Assembly (NCBI GenBank): GCA_937915475.1
Contig: CALGIR010000256.1
Location: 1 to 13,602 of the forward strand
Reading direction: 5' to 3'
Length of the DNA: 13,602 nt
Source: an uncultured Bacteroidales bacterium
GTDB lineage: Bacteria; Bacteroidota; Bacteroidia; Bacteroidales; Tenuifilaceae
Part shown: positions 1 through 7,484 of the stretch, piece by piece
Numbering within the stretch: position 1 is the stretch's first letter
Layout of the letters: the number at the start of each line of letters is the position of its first letter
Notes under the pieces: model-generated
The model's input: only the letters and a program-made list of their open reading frames with translations
Database searches by the model: none
What the model was told of the DNA's origin: nothing
Program-made: the position numbers and the translations under genes

Positions 1-2168
1 GAGGCTTTACCAGTAAAGCGGATTTGGCACGAATAACCTGTTGATTTTTTAAACGCATCGATAAGCTGTATTGCCTGAAGCTTTTTCAACTCCTTGGAGG
101 TTAACCTATCTATGTAGTCTGATTCTGGCCCATACAAACCATACTCAAGTAAGGCATGACCAACGTTATCGGCTTCGGAACGTTGCATTTTTCGGTTTGT
201 GGTTTCGCCGTCAATTATCGTTTTTATTTTACTCTGTTCGAGTTTTGGGTCAGAGATAATTAAACCAACAAGCTCCATTGTTCTGTGGAGGTTAGCCTCA
301 ATTCCCTGAACATCAACGATAGTGTACGAATCGTTCGCGTAAATACTGTAAGAGGTTCCTATTTTTGCAAACTCCTCCTTTAGCTGTGTTACATCGTATT
401 CGCCTGCTCCGCTCATGTTAATCCCCTCTGTTGCAAATCGTAGCATAGGGTTCTCAATCTCACCAATTTCAAAGGCAAAGGTAAGTGAAAAGATGTCGTT
501 TACAGGGTTGGCAACAACCATTAGTTTATGGCCATTGTATATGTTTTCTGTAATAACATCCTTACTAAAATCTATGGGCTGAATTTTGGGTTCGTGCGAA
601 GAGATTTTCTCGAAATGTTTGGCATACTCGCTTCGGGCATTTGTATTTGCCTTAAGCGGTTTGTAGTCGGGCTTTGCTATTTTCTCTTTCTTTGGGAACC
701 CCATCTTTGAATGAAAAGCTAGATAGTTGGGACCAAAAATGGTGTTTGCCATTTTTACTACATCGTCCTTAGTTATCTCCATCACTCTATCGGCATACGC
801 CAAGGCCTCCTCCATGCTTTCGCCCTTGGTAAATGCATCTGCAAAAAGAAGGGCTCTACCCTCATTGCTCTCCATATTGGTTGTATGGCTACGATACATT
901 TCTTGTTTTATGGATTCAAGCATCCAATCGTCGAACTCACCCTTTTTAAGCTTTTCAATTTCTGCTAGCACCAAATTCTCTGCAGTCTCAAATTTTTGTC
1001 CAATAATTTTAGGAATGATAAAAAGAATAGTTGCTCCATGATCGTAGTATGGCATCGACATAGCTTGGGCTGCAAGAATTTTTCCATCGAGTGTCAGCTT
1101 ATCGAGTAAACCTGTTGAGTAGTAGTTATTAAGCACTTTAAGGGTAACGTCGGCAATCAGGCTCTCTTTTTGGGTAGCCGAGGGTGCCCGAAAACCTAGC
1201 AGTGCCACCTTAACGGGGGTAAGCTTAACTTGTTGAAATTCTCTGCCGTTAAAGGGTTCTTCATCCCAAACCCTTGCCTCGGGAATGTCTTTTTGAATCC
1301 ACGTACCAAAGTTTTTTTCAATTAGAGGAATTACCTCGTTGGAATCGAAATCGCCTGTAAGCACCACTGCCATATTGTTAGGAACATAGTAGGTTTGGAA
1401 GAACTCGTACATCGTGGTTAGCGATGGGTTCTTTAAATCGTCGATGGTTCCTATTATAGTTTGCTGCCCGTAAGGATGGTTTTTAAAGAAATATTTCTGG
1501 AATTCTTCAAGTAATTTCGTCTGAAACTGATCATTGTATAGATTTTTCTCTTCATAAACAACTTCAAGTTCAGCTTGAAAACTGCGGAATACTGGGTTTG
1601 AAAAACGGTGTGAGTAAAGGTCGATCCACTTCTCAATCTCACTCGAAGGAAATTTATTGTAAAAAATCGTGTAATCAGGTCCCGTTCCTGCATTCATATT
1701 GCTGCCCCCCATTTCGTTAATCAGGTTGCTCGTTTCGTTCGGGATGGCATACTCAGCTGCTTTAAGCGACTCTTCGTTGATTTGTGTCTGAATATCTTTA
1801 CGCTTAGCCTCATCGGTAGTCTTACCTAGCACATCGTAAAGTTCAAATATCTTATCTATATGAGGTTTCTCCTTTTCCCAATCGATGGTTCCTAACTTCT
1901 GGGTTCCCTTAAAAAGCATGTGCTCCATGTAATGTGCCATTCCTGTAGCATTAGCTGGATCGTTTTTAGCACCAGCTTTTACCATAACCACTCCAAAAAC
2001 TTCGGGTTTAGAGTGATCCTCGTTCAGAATAACTGTTAGCCCATTGCTAAGCTTATACTGGGTAACATTTGTGCCTGTATCAAAACTAACAGCATAGCCA
2101 TTAAGACTAAGTCCGACACTAAGGATAAACAGGCTAAATAAGCCCAAAATAAAATGTTTTATTCTCAT
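1..2168 (-). CDS. Secreted M16 family zinc metallopeptidase (insulinase/PqqL-like), partial at left edge
   Basis: An unbroken reading frame of 722 codons starts at ATG 2168 and runs off the left edge, so the C-terminus is missing; two-repeat bacterial M16 enzymes are usually about 900-950 residues. Residues 1-26 form a signal peptide (MRIKH, hydrophobic core, cleavage probably after GYA), which puts the protein in the periplasm or envelope. The inverted zinc motif HYMEH is at residues 79-83 (His79, Glu82, His83). The distal acidic pair is Glu200/Glu207 in the segment ending VVYEEK, Glu207 being the likely third zinc ligand. Between them lies an insert of about 40 residues (roughly 95-140) of a kind I associate with Bacteroidota M16 enzymes. 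The M16 C-domain follows (PYGQQTIIGT near 229, PNNMAVVLTGDF near 266). A second, inactive M16 half begins near 535 (ENIYNGHKLMVVANP). It lies 88 bp downstream of the RNase R gene on the same strand. The family degrades peptides; the substrate here is unknown. Confidence 0.93.
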   Translation of the reverse strand, partial: MRIKHFILGLFSLFILSVGLSLNGYAVSFDTGTNVTQYKLSNGLTVILNEDHSKPEVFGVVMVKAGAKNDPANATGMAHYMEHMLFKGTQKLGTIDWEKEKPHIDKIFELYDVLGKTTDEAKRKDIQTQINEESLKAAEYAIPNETSNLINEMGGSNMNAGTGPDYTIFYNKFPSSEIEKWIDLYSHRFSNPVFRSFQAELEVVYEEKNLYNDQFQTKLLEEFQKYFFKNHPYGQQTIIGTIDDLKNPSLTTMYEFFQTYYVPNNMAVVLTGDFDSNEVIPLIEKNFGTWIQKDIPEARVWDEEPFNGREFQQVKLTPVKVALLGFRAPSATQKESLIADVTLKVLNNYYSTGLLDKLTLDGKILAAQAMSMPYYDHGATILFIIPKIIGQKFETAENLVLAEIEKLKKGEFDDWMLESIKQEMYRSHTTNMESNEGRALLFADAFTKGESMEEALAYADRVMEITKDDVVKMANTIFGPNYLAFHSKMGFPKKEKIAKPDYKPLKANTNARSEYAKHFEKISSHEPKIQPIDFSKDVITENIYNGHKLMVVANPVNDIFSLTFAFEIGEIENPMLRFATEGINMSGAGEYDVTQLKEEFAKIGTSYSIYANDSYTIVDVQGIEANLHRTMELVGLIISDPKLEQSKIKTIIDGETTNRKMQRSEADNVGHALLEYGLYGPESDYIDRLTSKELKKLQAIQLIDAFKKSTGYSCQIRFTGKA

Positions 2169-2256
2169 CTTAAATTTCAGTTTAAATGAATTGTAATTTG
2201 TTAACAACGTATAATTTAGGTGTAATTTTAGGGTGATATTTTATCGACTAAAAACA

Positions 2257-4461
2257 CTATCGCCTTTTGGACTTAGTTTTGTTGGGTTTAGAAGGTTTTG
2301 CCCTTTGGTTCTCTAAATCGAATTGTTCAATAAGCCTAAAATCGAGCTGTTTTTTTGATAGGTTTGTGCGCCAAACCTCAACCTCAAGCACATCGCCAAG
2401 TTGATATTTGCGCTTAGTTTGCCGCCCTTCTAGGCAATAGTTATCCTCGTCAAACTCATAAAAATCATCGGTTAGCTCTCTGATTGGCAGCAGCCCCTCG
2501 CATTTGGTTTCAATAAGCTCAACAAAAAGTCCGAAACTGGTAACCCCGGTTATCACTCCGTTAAAGTGTTGCCCAATTTTATCAGACATAAACTCAACCT
2601 GCTTATACTTAATTGATGCTCGCTCAGCATCAGTCGCCCTTATTTCCATATCGGTGGAGTGCTTGCATAAACGCTCAATCTCATCCTCATCTTTGGCCTT
2701 ACCCCCTGCCAAGTAGTGGGCCAAAAGCCTGTGCACCATCATATCAGGATATCGCCTAATGGGCGATGTAAAATGCGTGTAAAAGGGGAATCCAAGACCG
2801 TAGTGCCCAATGTTGTTTGCTGAGTAGCGCGCCTTAGCCATCGACCGAAGGGCTAGAGTTTCTATAAGGTTCTGTTCCTTTTTCCCCTTAACCTCGGCAA
2901 GTAGCTTATTTAACGATTTGCTTATTTGCTGATCAGTTCCTCCTTCAATATTATAACCAAAGCGGGTAATAAAAGTGCGGAATGTTTCGAACTTTTCGGG
3001 GTTGGGCTTATCGTGTACACGGTAAACAAAGGGTTTTACTTTATACTTCTCCCTTGCTTTTCCTATAAACTCTGCCACCCTACGGTTTGCCAATAGCATA
3101 AGTTCTTCGATTAGCTGATTGGCCTCCTTTTGTTCCGTAAAGGAAACGCCTAGGGGCTTTCCGGCTTCATCAAGCTCGAATTTTACCTCTAGCCTATCAA
3201 AATTAATTGCACCAGCTTTAAGGCGTTTTGTCCTTAACTTTTGGGCAATACTGTTTAGGGCTAGAATCTCGACTTCCATATCGCCTTTGCCCGTTTCAAT
3301 TACCTTTTGCGCCTCCTCGTAAGCAAAGCGTTGCTGAGAGAGAATAACCGTTCTACCAAACCACTCCTTACGCACATTACCCTCTAAATCCATCTCAAAA
3401 ACCGCTGAGAAGCAAAGCTTTTCCTCATTGGGCCTTAGTGAACAGATAAAGTTGGAAAGCCTTTCGGGGAGCATGGGCACACACCTGTCAACCAGATAAA
3501 CCGATGTTGCTCGGTCAACTGCCTCGTTTTCGATGGGTGAATCGGGTTTAACATAGTGGGTTACATCAGCAATATGAACTCCCACCTCAAAGGTATTATC
3601 GTCAATCTTTCTAAGCGAGAGGGCATCGTCAAAATCTTTTGCATCTGCTGGGTCAATAGTAAAGGTTGGCACACCCCTAAAGTCGCGTCGTTCACTATAA
3701 TCGTTCTGTGTAATTTTTTCCGATATCTTCTCGGCATGCCTATCCAACTCTTCAGGGAAACGATAGGGCAATTCAAATTCCGCAAGAATAGCGTGCATCT
3801 CAACCTCGTGTACCCCTGGATAACCAATCACCTCAATTATCTCACCCACTGGATTCTTTGTGTGCATAGGCCAATCGGTAATCTGAGCAATAACCTTTTG
3901 ACCATCTTTTGCCTTACCCATGGCATCTTTTGGGATAAAAATATCATAGGGCATAAACTTGGTGTCGGTAATAACAAAAGCATAGTTACGCTCCATTTCA
4001 ATGCGCCCAACAAAGGTGCGCTTAGCGCGCGATATCACCTCTACTACTTCGGCCTCCGCTCGCTTTTTCCGGTGCTTGGGTACTAACGCAACCTTTACCC
4101 TATCGCCATGTAATGCATGGTTTAGGTTATGCTCCGACACTGAAATCTCTTGATTATCGTCGGTAACCACATGGGCACTCCCATCCCTCTCCATCTCAAC
4201 AATGCCCTCAACTTCAGGTAATACCATCGAGAGTGTAAATTTTCCTCGGTAAACCTCTTTAAGCACACCCTGATCGGCTAACTCATAAAGCACCTCGTTA
4301 ATCAACCTTTTGGATGTTGGATCCTTAGCACCCAAGTCTTTTGATAATTGCCTGTAGTTTAAACTTTGGGAAGAGTTGGAAGTGAATATGCTCATTATCG
4401 ACTTTATCAACATTTTCTTGTTAAAGCCTTCCTTTTTTTTGTTCTTTTCTTTTTTAACCAT
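2257..4461 (-). CDS. rnr: Ribonuclease R (RNase II/R family 3'-5' exoribonuclease)
   Basis: A 734-residue protein, normal length for RNase R. It degrades structured RNA processively from the 3' end in the cytoplasm and serves in mRNA decay and rRNA/tRNA quality control. Domains in order: Lys-rich N-terminus and winged-helix-like segment (about 1-75); OB/cold-shock region (about 84-215); RNB catalytic domain (about 256-580); S1 RNA-binding domain (about 628-712, with NGVITGVTSFGLFVEL); basic tail rich in Lys and Arg. The metal-binding aspartates fall in DPADAKDFDD: Asp270, Asp276, Asp278 and Asp279. The family motif HFTSPIRRYPD is at 563-573. ATG 4461 gives the expected basic N-terminus. A perfect -7 box lies about 20 bp upstream, so the leader would be short. 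The stop is TAG. Divergent from the permease gene and upstream of the M16 peptidase gene; co-transcription with the latter is possible but unproven. Confidence 0.97.
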   Translation of the reverse strand: MVKKEKNKKKEGFNKKMLIKSIMSIFTSNSSQSLNYRQLSKDLGAKDPTSKRLINEVLYELADQGVLKEVYRGKFTLSMVLPEVEGIVEMERDGSAHVVTDDNQEISVSEHNLNHALHGDRVKVALVPKHRKKRAEAEVVEVISRAKRTFVGRIEMERNYAFVITDTKFMPYDIFIPKDAMGKAKDGQKVIAQITDWPMHTKNPVGEIIEVIGYPGVHEVEMHAILAEFELPYRFPEELDRHAEKISEKITQNDYSERRDFRGVPTFTIDPADAKDFDDALSLRKIDDNTFEVGVHIADVTHYVKPDSPIENEAVDRATSVYLVDRCVPMLPERLSNFICSLRPNEEKLCFSAVFEMDLEGNVRKEWFGRTVILSQQRFAYEEAQKVIETGKGDMEVEILALNSIAQKLRTKRLKAGAINFDRLEVKFELDEAGKPLGVSFTEQKEANQLIEELMLLANRRVAEFIGKAREKYKVKPFVYRVHDKPNPEKFETFRTFITRFGYNIEGGTDQQISKSLNKLLAEVKGKKEQNLIETLALRSMAKARYSANNIGHYGLGFPFYTHFTSPIRRYPDMMVHRLLAHYLAGGKAKDEDEIERLCKHSTDMEIRATDAERASIKYKQVEFMSDKIGQHFNGVITGVTSFGLFVELIETKCEGLLPIRELTDDFYEFDEDNYCLEGRQTKRKYQLGDVLEVEVWRTNLSKKQLDFRLIEQFDLENQRAKPSKPNKTKSKRR

Positions 4462-4481
4462 TGATTTTAATTTTCTTATTA

Positions 4482-4489
4482 CAAAGATA
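4482..4489 (-). promoter_or_regulatory. Bacteroidota -7 promoter element for rnr
   Basis: On the minus strand this reads TATCTTTG, a perfect match to TAnnTTTG, the Bacteroidota housekeeping -7 box. It ends about 20 bp before the rnr ATG. No clear -33 TTG was found at the expected distance. Confidence 0.5.
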
Positions 4490-4528
4490 GGTATTAATTG
4501 GCTGGCAGCTGTTTGAGTATTTATTTTG

Positions 4529-4558
4529 TTTGAGTTATTTAGCTAATTTTTAGTATTG
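4529..4558 (+). promoter_or_regulatory. Putative promoter of the permease-sfsA unit
   Basis: TTTG at 4529-4532 is followed after 18 bp by TAGTATTG at 4551-4558, which matches TAnnTTTG at 7 of 8 bases. The arrangement fits the Bacteroidota -33/-7 promoter. Transcription would begin near 4564, leaving a leader of about 40-65 nt that contains the AGGGAGG at 4588-4594. Confidence 0.4.
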
Positions 4559-4587
4559 GTAGACCATAACTGTGTGTTTTAAGATAT

Positions 4588-4594
4588 AGGGAGG
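4588..4594 (+). promoter_or_regulatory. Strong Shine-Dalgarno-like sequence AGGGAGG upstream of the permease
   Basis: A purine-rich AGGGAGG stands 8 nt before an ATG at 4603 (out of frame with the permease), 10 nt before an in-frame GTG at 4605 and 34 nt before the in-frame ATG at 4629. It therefore bears on the start choice. If used for ATG 4603 it would translate only 17 codons, ending at TGA 4654-4656. Confidence 0.45.
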
Positions 4595-4628
4595 TAAGTT
4601 TTATGTGTTTTTTTTATATTTTTACATC

Positions 4629-6755
4629 ATGTCTGCAAAACCAAAAAACAAGCTGAATAAGGAACTTGGATTAGTTGATGTGTTTGCCCTTAGCACAGGG
4701 GCAATGATTAGTTCAGGGTTTTTCCTGTTGCCCGGACTGGCATCTCAGTACACCGGACCGTCCGTTTTTATATCATACCTCTTAGCTGCAATCCTAATTT
4801 TGCCCGCAATGCTCAGCATTGCCGAATTGGCAACTGCACTACCACGTTCTGGAGGGGTTTACTTTTTGCTCGACAGAAGTCTTGGCCCCATGATGGGAAC
4901 CGTGGGTGGAATAGGCGCATACTTCTCTCTGGTTCTAAAAACTAGTTTTGCCCTTGTTGGTATAGGCGCCTATACTGCGCTCTTTTTCGATTTCCCAATC
5001 CGCATTATTGCCGTTGTTCTTACCCTGCTATTCATGTTTATCAATATTATGGGGTCAAAAAAAACCACAAAACTTCAGAATTTTTTGGTTTTTTTCCTAA
5101 TAGGTGTGATGGTACTTTTCCTAGTTGAAGGGTTTAGAACAATCTTTGGTCTTAATTTACAGGAAACGGTTACCGATAACTTAACGCCGCTTTTTTCAAA
5201 TGGCTTTGCAGGATTAATCTCCACCACAGCTTTTGTTTATGTTTCGTACCTTGGTCTTACCGAAGCCGCTAGCGTTGCAGAAGAGGTTAAAAACCCCGAA
5301 CGAAACATTCCCCTTGGAATGATACTTTCGCTTATTGTAACAACCATTCTTTATGTTGGTGGAGTGTTTATTATGGTTTCGCTAATTCCTAAAGGTGAAT
5401 TTATAATTGATAAGACCCCCGTATGGACGGCTGGTCATGCAGTATTTAAAATTATCCCCACAAAAATTGCAGGAATTTTAATAATTGGAGCAGCCATTGC
5501 CGCTTTTGCCACTACTGCCAATGGAGGGTTAATGTCGGCCTCGCGTTACCCAATGGCCATGGCCCGCGATAAGGTGCTTCCGTCGGTATTTACTCACGTA
5601 GGCAAGTACAAAACTCCTGTTTACTCCATTATCGCAACCTCAGCAGTAATGCTATTGCTTATTTTAACCGTTAATGTTGAGGATATAGCAAAGATGGCTG
5701 GGGCTTTTAAGTTTATTATATTCTTTCTGGTAAATTTTGCGGTAATAGTAATGCGCAACAGCAAGATAGAATCCTATGACCCAGGCTACCACTCCCCTTT
5801 CTATCCTTGGATGCAAATATTTGGAATGGTTACGTCAGTAATTCTAATTGCTTACGCAGGATGGATACCCATACTTTTTAGCGCAGCCATTGTGGCCTTT
5901 GCCATGCTATGGTACAGGTATTACTCACGGAAAAATGCAAAACGCGAAGGGGCAATTTATCACTGGTTTGCACTGCTTGGGCAAAAGCAACATGTTGGGC
6001 TTGAGAATGAGTTACTTTTCATCCTTAAAGAAAAAGGATTACGCGATGGCGACCCGTTTGACGAAATGGTTGTACACGCTCAGGTTACTAGGCTAGAGAG
6101 CAATAAAATTAGTTTTAAAGATTTGGTTAGCAAGGTCTCTGCCGATTTATCTTCAAAGCATGAAGGTTCCAGCCATCAAGACTTGGTGAATGAGTTTTTG
6201 CAGGTTACAAATATCGACCCAGCACTGGTTATCCCACGAGTATCAATACTATATGGAAAGTCGGATACATTACAAAACCCAATGCTCCATATTGTTACAT
6301 CGAATGTTGGCGTAGAGAAACCTGTGGAAAAAGGCGAAATATCCTCTGAAGATAATATTCGAGTTTTCTTCTTCCTTTTAAATAGAACTGACAATCCAAA
6401 ACTACAACTACGTATACTTTCGCGCCTAATGGATATAGTGGAACGCAAGCAATTTGTTGAGCATATCTGTGCAATAAGCAATGAGCGCGAAATGAAAGAG
6501 TACCTGCTACATAACGACAGGTATATTACCCTCGAGCTTATTACAAATACAACTACCGAACATCTTATCAATAAAATGCTTAAGGAAATTCGATTCCCTC
6601 AGGATGTGCTTGTGGCCATGGTACAGCGAAAGGAAACCATACTCACTCCCAGAGGCGACACCCTTCTGCTTGAGGGCGATATTGTTACAATAATTGGTGA
6701 GCCTAAAGGGGTAAAAACCCTGTTTGAGAAGTATATCCATATCAGTAATGAATAA
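4629..6755 (+). CDS. APC superfamily amino acid permease with C-terminal EIIA-like and TrkA-C-like domains
   Basis: A 708-residue inner-membrane transporter from ATG 4629. Residues about 12-430 form the APC fold with roughly 12 membrane segments. Family marks are the first helix (STGAMISSGFF, 22-32), SIAELATALPRSGGVYF (63-79) and the loop TEAASVAEEVKNPERNIP (211-228). The substrate is probably an amino acid, but which one cannot be read from sequence. The tail is cytoplasmic: about 460-632 resembles a PTS EIIA type-2 (mannitol/fructose) domain, and about 637-702 resembles a TrkA-C (RCK_C) ligand-binding domain ending in LEGDIVTIIGEP. Where EIIA proteins carry the phospho-acceptor His in an 'IPH' motif, this one seems to have VIPR (Arg537), so a regulatory rather than phosphotransfer role is inferred. 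Start alternatives: GTG 4605 adds eight residues and is better placed for the AGGGAGG; ATG 4629 gives a natural hydrophilic N-terminus (MSAKPKNK). sfsA follows after 11 bp, probably as an operon. Confidence 0.92.
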   Translation: MSAKPKNKLNKELGLVDVFALSTGAMISSGFFLLPGLASQYTGPSVFISYLLAAILILPAMLSIAELATALPRSGGVYFLLDRSLGPMMGTVGGIGAYFSLVLKTSFALVGIGAYTALFFDFPIRIIAVVLTLLFMFINIMGSKKTTKLQNFLVFFLIGVMVLFLVEGFRTIFGLNLQETVTDNLTPLFSNGFAGLISTTAFVYVSYLGLTEAASVAEEVKNPERNIPLGMILSLIVTTILYVGGVFIMVSLIPKGEFIIDKTPVWTAGHAVFKIIPTKIAGILIIGAAIAAFATTANGGLMSASRYPMAMARDKVLPSVFTHVGKYKTPVYSIIATSAVMLLLILTVNVEDIAKMAGAFKFIIFFLVNFAVIVMRNSKIESYDPGYHSPFYPWMQIFGMVTSVILIAYAGWIPILFSAAIVAFAMLWYRYYSRKNAKREGAIYHWFALLGQKQHVGLENELLFILKEKGLRDGDPFDEMVVHAQVTRLESNKISFKDLVSKVSADLSSKHEGSSHQDLVNEFLQVTNIDPALVIPRVSILYGKSDTLQNPMLHIVTSNVGVEKPVEKGEISSEDNIRVFFFLLNRTDNPKLQLRILSRLMDIVERKQFVEHICAISNEREMKEYLLHNDRYITLELITNTTTEHLINKMLKEIRFPQDVLVAMVQRKETILTPRGDTLLLEGDIVTIIGEPKGVKTLFEKYIHISNE

Positions 6756-6766
6756 AACGGTTCATA

Positions 6767-7474
6767 ATGCATATAGATTTTCCCCTTCCCCTGGTTGCCG
6801 GACGCCTTATTAAACGATTCAAACGCTTTTTAGCCGATGTAGTATTGAATAGCGGTGAAACGGTAACTGCACACTGCACAAATTCAGGCTCGATGAAAAG
6901 TTGCATTGAGGAGGGAGCAGAGGTTTACCTATCGCCTGTAAACGACCCAAAGCGTAAAACTAAGTTTACCTGGGAGATGATTAAGATTAACAACGGGTGG
7001 GTGGGCATAAACACCTCTGTGCCCAACCGAGTTGCCTTTGAGTGGGTTAAGGTAGGCGTAATACCCGGCTTAGAGGGCTATACCGATGTTAAACGCGAGG
7101 TGACCTTTGGCGATAGTCGTTTCGACCTTTTTGCTGAAAACGATAAAGAGAAATGTTTTATTGAGGTGAAAAATGTAACCCTAAAGGAGGGTGATTTTGC
7201 GCTTTTCCCCGACGCTAAAACTACCCGTGGCCAGAAGCATCTACAGACCCTAATTAAGGTTAAGGAATCGGGAATGCGTGCTGTAATGCTTTATATTATC
7301 CAGCGTACCGATGTTAATATCTTTGCCCCAGCATGGGACATCGACCCCGATTACGCTAACCTATTAGTTGAAGCCCACAGCAAAGGGGTTGAGATTATTC
7401 CATTTCAAGTTTCAGTAAGCCCAAACGGTGTATCCCCTTTAAGCACCATGCCCTTCACATTGCAAGAACCGTAA
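6767..7474 (+). CDS. sfsA: SfsA family protein (sugar fermentation stimulation protein A homologue)
   Basis: A 235-residue protein with SfsA features throughout: an N-terminal OB-like part (about 1-80; CTNSGSMKSCIEEG at 37-50, WVGINTSVPNRV at 78-89) and a C-terminal part with a PD-(D/E)xK nuclease-like core. Visible core residues are Glu111, Asp120 (SRFDLF) and Glu133/Lys135 in FIEVKN. They are followed by the family block FPDAKTTRGQKHLQ (147-160) and IDPDYANLL (192-200). In E. coli SfsA binds DNA and was linked to maltose metabolism; its true biochemical role is unclear, and nothing here ties it to sugar use. It starts 11 bp after the permease stop and probably shares its transcript. The last residues (about 213-235) are a variable tail. 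It converges on the aldehyde dehydrogenase gene with only 10 bp between the stops and no hairpin in the gap. Confidence 0.95.
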   Translation: MHIDFPLPLVAGRLIKRFKRFLADVVLNSGETVTAHCTNSGSMKSCIEEGAEVYLSPVNDPKRKTKFTWEMIKINNGWVGINTSVPNRVAFEWVKVGVIPGLEGYTDVKREVTFGDSRFDLFAENDKEKCFIEVKNVTLKEGDFALFPDAKTTRGQKHLQTLIKVKESGMRAVMLYIIQRTDVNIFAPAWDIDPDYANLLVEAHSKGVEIIPFQVSVSPNGVSPLSTMPFTLQEP

Positions 7475-7484
7475 GTTTACTTTG

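Noticed and set aside
727..1041. 104-codon plus-strand frame and other frames inside 1-2168
   Set aside because: They are antisense to the continuous M16 peptidase frame, which carries the zinc motif and signal peptide.
2201..2213. Partial -7 box (TACGTTG on the minus strand) upstream of the M16 gene
   Set aside because: One base of the consensus is missing and no -33 element is at the right distance; too weak to list.
3556..4086. 176-codon open frame on the plus strand
   Set aside because: It lies wholly inside the well-supported rnr gene on the other strand and resembles no protein family; it is a shadow frame.
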